64,000 nt of DNA from Oenococcus sp. UCMA 16435 (GTDB lineage Bacteria; Bacillota; Bacilli; Lactobacillales; Lactobacillaceae): positions 806,001-870,000 of the forward strand of contig CP030868.2 in NCBI GenBank assembly GCA_004010835.2, read 5' to 3'. The notes beneath the pieces were generated by a model that was not told where the DNA came from, ran no database searches, and saw only the letters and a program-made list of their open reading frames with translations. Below, one piece after another: positions 27,981 to 37,121 of this stretch. Every line of letters starts with the position of its first letter. Positions within the stretch are counted from its first letter, which is position 1. The position numbers were made by a program, and so were the translations under genes.

Positions 27981-28429
27981 TTTAATATATTTTCCTTATC
28001 TACTTTAAATTAAACGAACAATCTAAACTTTATATAATAGCCCGGTTACTTGTATTTTTCCGTGAAGCGAACTAACCGGACTAGCGTATAATTATAGGCG
28101 CCAAGTGCAGCTGCAACACCTATTTTAATATATGCTCGTTGAAGCAGCGATCAAGCTTTTTTCTTTTCATTCTTTTTAATTTTCGAAAAGACCATTTGGG
28201 TTAAAATCCAAGTTAATTTTTAATCAGCCAATACAATACCTGATCTCTCGAATGGTACTGATTTTCATAAATTCGTCTCCGTTTAATAAATATTTTAACC
28301 GGCAAGCCTCTAAATTGCATGGAAGTCGACACCAACGTCTCAAGAAATCAATTATAGATAATCCAGAGTTTTTGAAACAAGCGATTCGTCATTGGCTATT
28401 GATACTTTTTATAATAATTAGAGGCAAAC
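27981..28429. other. Gene-poor 450-base gap between divergent murF and the MFS gene
   Basis: No intact gene is seen. On the minus strand there is an open stretch 28213-28320 (35 codons, starting MQFRGLP) and a well-spaced Shine-Dalgarno (CGGAGACGAATTT then ATG) opening a 14-codon frame MKISTIREIRYCIG. A relic frame at 28046-28195 is listed separately. The promoters for murF and the MFS gene must lie here. I see no riboswitch or large hairpin. Confidence 0.4.
28046..28195 (-). pseudogene. Relic of a small basic protein with one in-frame TGA
   Basis: On the minus strand ATG at 28195 reads MVFSKIKKNEKKKA, then TGA (28153-28151), then continues in the same frame as QRAYIKIGVAAALGAYNYT...EKYK to a stop at 28048-28046. 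The two halves together would make a 49-residue basic protein with one hydrophobic patch. I do not recognise the family, and chance cannot be excluded for so short a frame. Confidence 0.25.
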
Positions 28430-29659
28430 ATGTTCAAAAAATTAAACGACTTGCCAAATTGGCAAAGAAATATATATATTCTGTGGTTCGGAACCTTCAT
28501 AATTGGTGTCGGTTCCGGCGAAGTGCTCCCCTTCTTAAGCCTTTTTACCGAAACGCTGGGAAATTTTACTAAATCAGAAGTCAATCTTTATTCCGGAATT
28601 GCTTTTTCTTCAACTTTTCTAATGACAGCGGTCGTTTCACCGATTTGGGGGAGACTGGCTGACCGGGTTGGCCGTAAACCGATGCTGATTAGAGCGGCAT
28701 TAGGAATGGCGGTAGTTTATACCCTAACCGGTTTTTCAACAAACGTTTGGACTTTAATTAGTCTGAGATTTTTAATGGGTTTTTTCAATGGCTATGTTTC
28801 CAACGCCAACGCTTTGGTAGCTAAAGACACACCAAAAATTTATTCCGGACACGCTTTAGGAATTGTTGTAACCGGTTATACATCAGGCGCGCTGATAGGA
28901 CCTTTGTTGGGCGGTTTTTTGGCAAATATTTTTGGCTACCGAATGCCTTTCTTCATCACTGGAGCAATTTTCTTCCTTCTAACCTTTTTAACCTTAATTG
29001 GAGTTCACGAAGATAAATCAACTCTAATAACCGAGAAGCCAAAAGAAAAACAGCCATCGGCTTTAAAATCAGCTAAATATCCAGTAATGGTCTTTGGACT
29101 TTTTATTACTTCGATGATTGTCAATCTGGTGACAAATTCAATTAATCCGATTTTGTCACAATATGTCCGCGAATTATTGGAGCCAAACGTGGGCCAATTA
29201 TCAATGATTGCCGGTTTGATTGCAGCGGCGCCAGGAATGACGGCTGTAATTTTTGCCCCCAGGTTTGGTCGTTTGGGTGATCGGATCGGATCAGAAAAAT
29301 TGGTTATCGGTGGTTTTTTGATTGGAATCGTCTCAATGATCCCGATGGCTTTCGTATCAAACGTTTGGATCTTATTCGTTCTACGACTTTTCATCGGTTT
29401 AACAACAGCAGCCATGAATCCGGCGATTCAAGCAATTCTGGCTCACGAAACTCCACAGGAATTTACCAGTCGAATATTTTCCTATAATCAAAGTTTTTTG
29501 GCAATGGGAAATGTTTTTGGACCTTTGTTAGGATCACTGGTTGCAAATATCTATAATTACCGTGGAGTTTTCATTGTAAGCGGAATTATGATGATGATTA
29601 ATTTAATTAGTTTCTTTACTTTTTCCAAGCCCCTTCGGATCCGGCACGCAAATAGTTAG
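28430..29659 (+). CDS. MFS drug-efflux transporter (DHA1, PmrA-like)
   Basis: The 409-residue protein has twelve membrane helices. Motif A between helices 2 and 3 reads GRLADRVGRKPML (residues 75-87), with a matching half-motif GRLGDRIGSEKL in the second half. Motif C-like glycines (GYTSGALIGPLLGG) lie in helix 5. These features define proton-driven drug:H+ antiporters of the DHA1 family, near pneumococcal PmrA. GAGGCAAAC precedes the ATG. It stands alone on the plus strand. Confidence 0.85.
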   Translation: MFKKLNDLPNWQRNIYILWFGTFIIGVGSGEVLPFLSLFTETLGNFTKSEVNLYSGIAFSSTFLMTAVVSPIWGRLADRVGRKPMLIRAALGMAVVYTLTGFSTNVWTLISLRFLMGFFNGYVSNANALVAKDTPKIYSGHALGIVVTGYTSGALIGPLLGGFLANIFGYRMPFFITGAIFFLLTFLTLIGVHEDKSTLITEKPKEKQPSALKSAKYPVMVFGLFITSMIVNLVTNSINPILSQYVRELLEPNVGQLSMIAGLIAAAPGMTAVIFAPRFGRLGDRIGSEKLVIGGFLIGIVSMIPMAFVSNVWILFVLRLFIGLTTAAMNPAIQAILAHETPQEFTSRIFSYNQSFLAMGNVFGPLLGSLVANIYNYRGVFIVSGIMMMINLISFFTFSKPLRIRHANS

Positions 29660-29764
29660 CCGCTAAAAAATTATTATAAGATTAAAAAGATTTATGTTAT
29701 TTAAAGTGATAATTAAATCACAATTCAAATTGATAATCGCTTCAAAAATGCCTAAAATAAAGGT

Positions 29765-30205
29765 ATGGACATTGCATATAAAACAATCTTAATTGCAACC
29801 GATGGCAGTAAAGAAGCGGGTGATGCTTTTAAAAAAGCGGTCACAATGGCTGCCCTTCACGGCGAAGAAACAGAATTGGTTGTTGTACACGTGATTGATA
29901 CTCCTTCACTTCAATCGATGGGAACTTTTGATGAAAAGTTTTTAGAAAAACTTACGAATGAATCCCTGGATAGTTTGGAAAAATTGAAGAAGGAAGCAAT
30001 AAAAGCTGGTGTTAAGAACGTTAAAACGCATGTCGAGTATGGATCACCAAGACAGCTGATTGCCTATAAGATTCCAGATAAATTCAAAGCCGATCTTTTA
30101 ATTGTCGGTGCTACTGGATTGAATAAGATTGAAAAACTTCTAATTGGTTCGGTAACATCGTTCGTTGTTAGAAACGCTAAGATTGACGTTTTGATTACAA
30201 AATAA
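29765..30205 (+). CDS. Universal stress protein, UspA family
   Basis: The 146-residue single-domain protein has the UspA core: ILIATDGSKEAGDAF at residues 8-22 and the ATP-binding loop GATGLNKIEKLLIGSVTSFV near 117-136 (G-2x-G-9x-G-S/T pattern). ATP-binding Usp proteins are made under stress and act by poorly known partners. It is a single-gene unit closed by a shared terminator. Spacing between AAAGGT and the ATG at 29765 is very tight. Confidence 0.9.
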   Translation: MDIAYKTILIATDGSKEAGDAFKKAVTMAALHGEETELVVVHVIDTPSLQSMGTFDEKFLEKLTNESLDSLEKLKKEAIKAGVKNVKTHVEYGSPRQLIAYKIPDKFKADLLIVGATGLNKIEKLLIGSVTSFVVRNAKIDVLITK

Positions 30206-30236
30206 AAACCTGCAGTTTTACCTGCAGGTTTTTTAT
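30205..30236. terminator. Bidirectional terminator between uspA and copB
   Basis: Arms AACCTGCAG (30207-30215) and CTGCAGGTT (30222-30230) are flanked by an A-run on the left and a T-run on the right, so they serve both convergent genes. Confidence 0.9.
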
Positions 30237-32302
30237 TATGCTTTTAAGGTCATTGCATTGATTGCAACAATTATAGTTGATAAAGCCATTAATATTGCTC
30301 CAACAGCCGGAGATAGAATAATACCGATCGGTGCTAGAACTCCTGCAGCCAAAGGGATTGCAATCAAGTTGTAACCAGCCCCCCACCAAAGATTCTCGAC
30401 CAATTTTTTCATTGTCGACCTAGCCAATTTCAGAAAACGCAAAATATCAAACGGATTGGATTTAACTAAAACAACATCGGCAGAATCAACTGCAACATCC
30501 GTACCGGCACCGATAGCAATTCCAATATCGGCTCGTGTCAAGCTGGGAGCGTCATTAATTCCATCACCAACCATTGCCAATTTGTTTCCTTTTTGAAGAT
30601 AATCTTCAATTATTTTTTCTTTATCATCCGGTAATAATTGAGCATGAAAATCAGTAATTCCCAATTGCTTGGCAACGGCTTTTGCAGAACCAAGATTATC
30701 GCCTGTCAACATAACCGGTTTAATATTTAAAGCTTTAATTCCGGAAATTAACCGTTTTGCTTCGGTTCTAATTTGATCACCCTGAGCGACAAAACCCAAA
30801 ACGCGGTTTTCGAAAATAAGATATGAAATCGAGTTGCCCTGTATTGATAACCGACTATCCTCTTTTTTATCAAAAGAGATCCGGTGATTAGTTAGATACT
30901 CGCCTGAGACAAACAAGTACTGTTTCCCATCAATACTGCCTTGTATACCCGAGCCAGAAATATTTTTAACCCGATCAGCTCTTTTAAGTTTCAAATTTTT
31001 TTGAGTGGCAAAGGAAACAATACTTTTAGCCAGTGGATGATTAGAATTTTGTTCCAAGCTGGCGGCTAAAGCCAGTATTTGATCATTTGTGTAATCTTTA
31101 ACGGTGAAATTTCCCTTAGTTAGGGTTCCGGTCTTATCAATCGCTAAAACATTAATTTTTGGTGCATTTTCAATTGCCTGACGATTGCGAACCAGTAAAC
31201 CGTTTTGAGCTCCAATTGAAGTTGAACGAGCAATTACCAATGGTATTGCCAAACCTAAAGCATGCGGGCAAGCAATTACAAGTACAGTTACCAAACGTTC
31301 AATTGAGGTACTGAAATCTTTTGTTATTGCATACCAAACTACAAAAGTAACCAAACCAACAAATAGAGCAATATAAAATAGCCAAGAAGCAACTCTATCA
31401 GCCAAACTTTCTGACCGTGATTTTTGTTGCTGTGCTTTAGAAATCATTTCCATAACTTGAGAAACAAAGCCCGAATCTCCAGTAGCGGTAACCTTTATCT
31501 TTAAGCTGCCATCCCCATTCAGCGAGCCGCCAATCACTTTGCTATCCGTTTGCTTATTAATTGGACGACTTTCACCGGTGACCATTGATTCATTAACGCT
31601 GGATTTTCCATCAATAACCTGACCGTCGACTGGTATCTTTTCACCGGCGTTTACAAGGACGATTTGACCATTTTTCACTTCGGATAAAGGCATTTTCATC
31701 TGCATATCGCCATGTAAAACAGTTGCTTCGCCGGGTAGGAGTGCCGCCATTTCTTCAAAAGAATTGCCGGCTTTGTCGGTGGCTTTTTGCTCGACCCAAT
31801 GTCCCAACAGCATTATGTCAATCAAAGTTGTTAGTTCTAACCAGAAATCCATCCCAACACCCGTGAAGGAAGTATAAATACTATATAAATAAGCAACAAT
31901 AATTGCCATTGAAATCAAACTCATCATCGCCGGTTTTTTCATCTGCAATTCCATTCGAGCGTGCTTCATAAAAATTCCGCCACCATAAAAGAAAATCACG
32001 CTGGCAATAATTGCCGACAACCAGACCGACCCTGGAAAACTGATAATCGGATTACTCAACAAACCCATCAAATCAGACATAAACAAGACCGGAATTGTCA
32101 AAACAAGTGAAACCCAAAACTTGTTTTCGAAATCAGCCGACTTCATCATATCTTCATGACTCATTTGCTGGTCCATTTGAGAAGACTTGCCCGGCATCTT
32201 CATGCTTTGTTGACCCATCTTCATATCTTTCATGTCATCCATTTTCATATTTGAATGATCATCCATCTTCATATCTTTCATGTCATCCATTTTCATTTGC
32301 AA
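30236..32302 (-). CDS. copB: Copper/silver-exporting P1B-type ATPase CopB
   Basis: This 688-residue pump has a Met/Asp/Lys/His-rich N-terminal tail (residues 1-50) in place of CxxC domains, then membrane helices and the intramembrane motif CPH (near 345). CPH marks the CopB subclass. DKTGTLT near residue 388 holds the phosphorylated Asp and GDGIND is near 579. CopB exports copper or silver ions from the cytosol. The tail contains an in-frame 48-base DNA repeat. Its start overlaps the copY end by ten bases, and the pair is controlled by cop boxes upstream of copY. Confidence 0.94.
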   Translation of the reverse strand: MQMKMDDMKDMKMDDHSNMKMDDMKDMKMGQQSMKMPGKSSQMDQQMSHEDMMKSADFENKFWVSLVLTIPVLFMSDLMGLLSNPIISFPGSVWLSAIIASVIFFYGGGIFMKHARMELQMKKPAMMSLISMAIIVAYLYSIYTSFTGVGMDFWLELTTLIDIMLLGHWVEQKATDKAGNSFEEMAALLPGEATVLHGDMQMKMPLSEVKNGQIVLVNAGEKIPVDGQVIDGKSSVNESMVTGESRPINKQTDSKVIGGSLNGDGSLKIKVTATGDSGFVSQVMEMISKAQQQKSRSESLADRVASWLFYIALFVGLVTFVVWYAITKDFSTSIERLVTVLVIACPHALGLAIPLVIARSTSIGAQNGLLVRNRQAIENAPKINVLAIDKTGTLTKGNFTVKDYTNDQILALAASLEQNSNHPLAKSIVSFATQKNLKLKRADRVKNISGSGIQGSIDGKQYLFVSGEYLTNHRISFDKKEDSRLSIQGNSISYLIFENRVLGFVAQGDQIRTEAKRLISGIKALNIKPVMLTGDNLGSAKAVAKQLGITDFHAQLLPDDKEKIIEDYLQKGNKLAMVGDGINDAPSLTRADIGIAIGAGTDVAVDSADVVLVKSNPFDILRFLKLARSTMKKLVENLWWGAGYNLIAIPLAAGVLAPIGIILSPAVGAILMALSTIIVAINAMTLKA
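32215..32296. repeat. Two perfect 34-base direct repeats in the copB 5' end
   Basis: The same 34 bases occur at 32215-32248 and 32263-32296, a 48-base period equal to 16 codons. They encode the repeated MDDMKDMKM segment of the metal-rich tail, so gain or loss of a unit would keep the frame. Confidence 0.9.
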
Positions 32303-32736
32303 TGACCTTCTTCCCCAGGCAAACAGTTACAAGCAACTGCTTCTGCTGCATCCGGTAACTTTTTATTTAAAGTTCCCACCATCGCCTCGATATCTTTTTT
32401 AGATAGATCTAATTCTTCAATCAAATGATTCAAAACCATACCGTTTTTCATGGCACACATTGAAGCAAATAGATTATCACCAGCCTGTAACATTGCCGAA
32501 CTCTCGGAAATAAGAGGAGTGAACTTTCTGCCGCGGCTGACACCGTCGTCAGCCAAGTATCCTTTTTTTTCTAACCGAAATACCAAGGTTTTCACCGTTG
32601 AAGGTTGCCATGTCTCTTTGCGGTTCAAATATTTAATTAACTCACTAGTAGTGGCTTGGCCAAGCGACCAAACAATCCTCATGACCTGCCATTCGGAATT
32701 AGAAATTTGTTCTTTTTTATAATCTACATTTGTCAT
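32293..32736 (-). CDS. copY: CopY-type copper-responsive repressor
   Basis: The 147-residue BlaI/MecI-family repressor has a winged helix (SEWQVMRIVWSLGQATTSELI, split about residues 14-34) and a C-terminal metal site reading CNCLPGEEGHC. Classical CopY has CxCxxxxCxC, where Cu(I) displaces Zn(II) and releases DNA. Here only three of the four cysteines remain, with a His beside the last. It heads the copY-copB unit. Cop boxes at 32725-32734 and 32752-32761 fit autoregulation. The Shine-Dalgarno is weak. Confidence 0.92.
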   Translation of the reverse strand: MTNVDYKKEQISNSEWQVMRIVWSLGQATTSELIKYLNRKETWQPSTVKTLVFRLEKKGYLADDGVSRGRKFTPLISESSAMLQAGDNLFASMCAMKNGMVLNHLIEELDLSKKDIEAMVGTLNKKLPDAAEAVACNCLPGEEGHCK

Positions 32737-32765
32737 CTATAACTTATAGTCTACACATGTAGACT
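32725..32765. promoter_or_regulatory. Two cop boxes (CopY operators) at the copY promoter
   Basis: TACACATGTA at 32752-32761 matches the cop-box consensus TACANNTGTA exactly and sits in an 18-base palindrome, 32748-32765. A second site TACATTTGTC (32725-32734), one base off consensus, abuts the copY start codon. A TTGACT upstream and TATAAG between them are tentative promoter parts. Confidence 0.88.
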
Positions 32766-32835
32766 TAAAAGTCAAGAAAAAAACGTTCGAAAAAATCGAG
32801 CGCCATAAAAATCAAAAATGAAATTTGTTAATTAT

Positions 32836-33468
32836 TTAATAAAAACTGGGCTTAGCGAAGTTCGTGTTTGGTTCAACGACAGCATTTGATTCATGAACTC
32901 CTAATTTTGGATTTTTGATCATATCAATTACATATTGTGAAACTGCCTGGCGAGTGACCTGAGCACCGATTAAAGGTTGACCTTTTTTTTGAGTTTCATA
33001 ATCAGTATTACCATCTTGATTATAAAGCCAGGTCATTCGCATGTAGGTATAATCCAAATCAGACTTTTCTAATTCAGTAACCGCTTGTTTGTGCGGCAAG
33101 TATCCAGAACCGATCATCATATCATTCCATTTACCAAAAGCACCAGCAACTTCGTCATAAACACCTAAAACGCCGGCAACGATAAGACGTTTTTTGCCTA
33201 ACTGATCCATAACATTAATAACATTTTTAACTGCCTCGGGTTTGTCAAAATCCATGAAAACAACATCGGAATCAGTAATTGCCGTCTTAACGTCACTGCT
33301 TTTGCTTGCATCCCCATCAACTATTCGGACTGTCGGCTTGGAATAATTAATTAAACGGCTAGTAGCATTCCGAGCAAACAAAGTTAACTCTGCATCGGTT
33401 TGTTCCTGCAACATCGGAATTAAATAATGTGGAATTTGTCCTGCTGCACCAATAATCGTAATTTTCAT
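32836..33468 (-). CDS. NmrA-like NAD(P)-binding oxidoreductase
   Basis: The 210-residue protein has an N-terminal Rossmann loop GAAGQIPHYLI (residues 7-17), typical of atypical short-chain dehydrogenases of the NmrA/NAD(P)H-binding group. YMRMTWLYN near residue 140 marks the substrate side. Members reduce quinones or sense NADP(H); the substrate is not predictable. AAGGAGG precedes the ATG. It follows the enolase terminator and forms its own unit. Confidence 0.82.
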   Translation of the reverse strand: MKITIIGAAGQIPHYLIPMLQEQTDAELTLFARNATSRLINYSKPTVRIVDGDASKSSDVKTAITDSDVVFMDFDKPEAVKNVINVMDQLGKKRLIVAGVLGVYDEVAGAFGKWNDMMIGSGYLPHKQAVTELEKSDLDYTYMRMTWLYNQDGNTDYETQKKGQPLIGAQVTRQAVSQYVIDMIKNPKLGVHESNAVVEPNTNFAKPSFY

Positions 33469-33490
33469 TTTTTCCTCCTTAATCAGATAC

Positions 33491-33520
33491 GAAAAACGTC
33501 GAACAAGACGTTCGACGTTT
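33491..33520 (-). terminator. Strong intrinsic terminator after eno
   Basis: An 11-base perfect stem AAACGTCGAAC/GTTCGACGTTT (33494-33504, 33510-33520) with a five-base loop runs into TTTTTC on the minus strand. It lies just past the eno stop. Confidence 0.88.
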
Positions 33521-33534
33521 ACAAACTTTAGAAA

Positions 33535-34881
<1,347 letters not shown>

Positions 34882-34949
34882 TTATTTTCCTCCATGCAAC
34901 AGTTAATATTTTAGCAGACCTAGAGGGGGTAAAATCTAAATGTAAATAA

Positions 34950-34984
34950 AAACACAATCAATTTAAAAATAGATTGTGTTTTTA
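34950..34984 (-). terminator. Intrinsic terminator of the MsmK-type ATPase gene
   Basis: On the minus strand AACACAATC and GATTGTGTT pair around an A/T-rich loop and end in T-rich sequence, ten bases past the stop. Confidence 0.75.
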
Positions 34985-34992
34985 AAAATCTA

Positions 34993-36201
34993 CTAATATT
35001 TTTCGGAAAACTTTTGTCCTTCCAACGGAGTTCCTTTCGTATTGGCAACATCGGATTCTTGTCTTGTTGGACTTTGATAGACCTCGGTCCCTGAAGGAAC
35101 AATTGCCAATTCAGTTACCGGATCGAAGAAATGGGCATTTGGAATTTGGAAAGTCAATTCAGCCCGGTCACCAGTCTGAGCAACTTCGCGAGCACCAACC
35201 CGGGCAACGAACTGTTGATTATTGATTTCAAAATAGTACATTGTCTCGGCACCTAACGGTTCAACCAAACTAAGTTTTACCTGGACTGTATCTCCGGGAT
35301 AAGTACTTTTGCTAATCGGTTCGGTGTGAATATCTTCCGGACGAATTCCAAAAACAAGCTCCTTGTTTTCATAACCTTTCTCCCTTAAAAACTTGGAATC
35401 CCCTTTAGGAATTGCCAGATTAACTTTGCCGTCCTTGGAAACTAATTGATCACCCTTTAAAATTAGATTTAAGAAATTCATCGATGGGGAACCCATGAAA
35501 CCGGCAACGAATTTATTGCCCGGATTATTATAAAGTTCCTCCGGAGATCCGTCTTGTTGGATAACGCCGTGATCAATCAAAACAATTCGATCAGCCATCG
35601 TCATTGCTTCAATTTGGTCATGGGTCACATAAATGAAATTATTGCCTAATTCCTGATGAAGTTTGGCAATTGTTGAACGCATTTCCACTCGTAATTTAGC
35701 ATCAAGATTTGATAAGGGTTCATCCAGCAACATCACCTTGGCATCTCGTACCATTGCTCGGCCAAGAGCAACCCGTTGGCGCTGGCCACCGGACAGATTA
35801 GCCGGTTTACGATCCAAAAAATCCGTTAAACCAAGTAATCCGGCCGCCTTGTCAACTGCTTCTTTTATTTTCTCCTTTGGTTCCTTACGAAGTTTTAAAC
35901 CAAAAGCCATGTTATCAAAAACAGTCATATGTGGGTATAGAGCGTAGTTTTGAAAGACCATTGCAATGTCACGATTTTTCGGCTCGACGTCGTTCATGAC
36001 CTTCCCGTCCATTTTAAAATCACCGGAAGTGATATCTTCAAGACCGGCAATCATTCTCAGCACTGTTGACTTTCCTGATCCAGAAGGTCCAATGAAAACA
36101 GTAAATTCACCATCGCTAATTTTCAAACTATAGTCAGGAACAGCTGCTACAACCTGTCCGGGATAAACCTTTCGAATGTGTTCCAAAGACATTTCAACCA
36201 T
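34993..36201 (-). CDS. msmK: MsmK/UgpC-type ATPase of carbohydrate ABC importers
   Basis: The start is the ATG at 36201, right after AAGGAGAAATT, giving 402 residues. The ATPase has Walker A GPSGSGKST near residue 38, signature LSGGQRQR and Walker B VMLLDEPLSNLD. A C-terminal TOBE/MalK regulatory domain follows (FGIRPEDIH near residue 290). MsmK proteins energise several sugar importers in trans. No binding protein or permease gene is nearby, so this is probably a shared ATPase. The in-frame extension upstream to 36261 lacks a ribosome-binding site. Confidence 0.9.
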   Translation of the reverse strand: MVEMSLEHIRKVYPGQVVAAVPDYSLKISDGEFTVFIGPSGSGKSTVLRMIAGLEDITSGDFKMDGKVMNDVEPKNRDIAMVFQNYALYPHMTVFDNMAFGLKLRKEPKEKIKEAVDKAAGLLGLTDFLDRKPANLSGGQRQRVALGRAMVRDAKVMLLDEPLSNLDAKLRVEMRSTIAKLHQELGNNFIYVTHDQIEAMTMADRIVLIDHGVIQQDGSPEELYNNPGNKFVAGFMGSPSMNFLNLILKGDQLVSKDGKVNLAIPKGDSKFLREKGYENKELVFGIRPEDIHTEPISKSTYPGDTVQVKLSLVEPLGAETMYYFEINNQQFVARVGAREVAQTGDRAELTFQIPNAHFFDPVTELAIVPSGTEVYQSPTRQESDVANTKGTPLEGQKFSEKY

Positions 36202-36315
36202 AATTTCTCCTTGGGGAAGACATCTATTTGCTAGCTGTGTTACCGCTTGGCAGCTTCCCATTCATCTCAGAGCTTTTTGAATTCAAATTAATTCAAGTTT
36301 ACAAGACTAAAGCTC

Positions 36316-36346
36316 AAAATCTCTTTATACTTTATAAAAAGATTTT
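36316..36346 (-). terminator. Long A/T hairpin after the Tpi gene
   Basis: Fourteen pairs (one G-U) with a three-base loop join 36316-36329 and 36333-36346. The U-tract on the minus strand is only the stem's own TTTT, so it may be a weak terminator or an mRNA-stabilising hairpin. Confidence 0.5.
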
Positions 36347-36375
36347 GTTTGTTGATACAGCTGCTTTTGTAATTT

Positions 36376-37101
36376 TTACTTAACAGAATTTTCAGTGATT
36401 TCAACAAGTTCCCAAAAGCTTTGAAAATCCAATGCAGCCTTGCCAACTAAAACACCATCAATATCCTTTTGTTTAATTAAATTTTTCAAATTATCGCGAT
36501 TGACTGAACCACCATATAAAATTCTGGTTGAATCAGCAACATTGATCCCATAGAGTTTTCTAACTGTTTTTCTAATTTGTTCGGCAACATCTTGAGCTCC
36601 TTTAGTACTGGCCGACATCCCCGTACCAATCGCGAAAGTGGGTTCAAAACCGATAATAATCTGTTGCATCTGTTCTTCTAAAACCCCTTCAAGGACCGGG
36701 GCAACCTGCTCTAATTCTTCAACATCGACAATCACATCCATGCCGTTATTTAAAGCTGTCCGAACTTTTAAATTAACAGTTGAATTCGTTTCGTTGAATA
36801 ACTCGCGCCGTTCAAAGTGCCCAAGCATGACATAATCAACACCGACATTGGCCAAGGCTTTTGGAGAAGTTTCACCCGTAAAGGGACCGAAGTTTTCCCA
36901 ATGAGCGTTTTGAGCAACGATTGAAATGGGGGTATCTTCAGTCATCTTAATCAAATCAGTTAAAAAAAGATCCTGAGAAGCGATTCCGACTTCAATATTA
37001 TCTTCGTTGCCAAGTTTTTTTATTAACTTTTTCACGTATAAATTAGCCTGATCACGTAAAAAATTCATTTTCCAGTTCGCAATGATAATTGGTTTTCGCA
37101 T
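36376..37101 (-). CDS. tpiA: Triosephosphate isomerase, divergent
   Basis: I start at ATG 37101 (MRKPIIIANWKMN), giving 241 residues; the longer frame covers the neighbouring gene's start and is a shadow. The catalytic Lys (NWKMN, residue 11), His (near 94) and Glu (near 153) are present. The surrounding signatures are altered: GHFERR for the normal GHSERR, GFEPTFAIG for AYEPxWAIG, and the usual CVGE segment is absent. It should still interconvert DHAP and GAP but may be a paralogue. Only 20 bases separate it from the divergent glycosyltransferase gene. Confidence 0.85.
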   Translation of the reverse strand: MRKPIIIANWKMNFLRDQANLYVKKLIKKLGNEDNIEVGIASQDLFLTDLIKMTEDTPISIVAQNAHWENFGPFTGETSPKALANVGVDYVMLGHFERRELFNETNSTVNLKVRTALNNGMDVIVDVEELEQVAPVLEGVLEEQMQQIIIGFEPTFAIGTGMSASTKGAQDVAEQIRKTVRKLYGINVADSTRILYGGSVNRDNLKNLIKQKDIDGVLVGKAALDFQSFWELVEITENSVK

Positions 37102-37121
37102 AATTCCATTATAGTTGAGAT

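Noticed and set aside
29005..29415. Open frame of 136 codons opposite the MFS gene
   Set aside because: It is a shadow of a well-supported transporter with conserved motifs on the plus strand.
36202..36261. N-terminal extension of the MsmK-type ATPase
   Set aside because: A strong Shine-Dalgarno directly precedes the ATG at 36201, and the extension has no family similarity.
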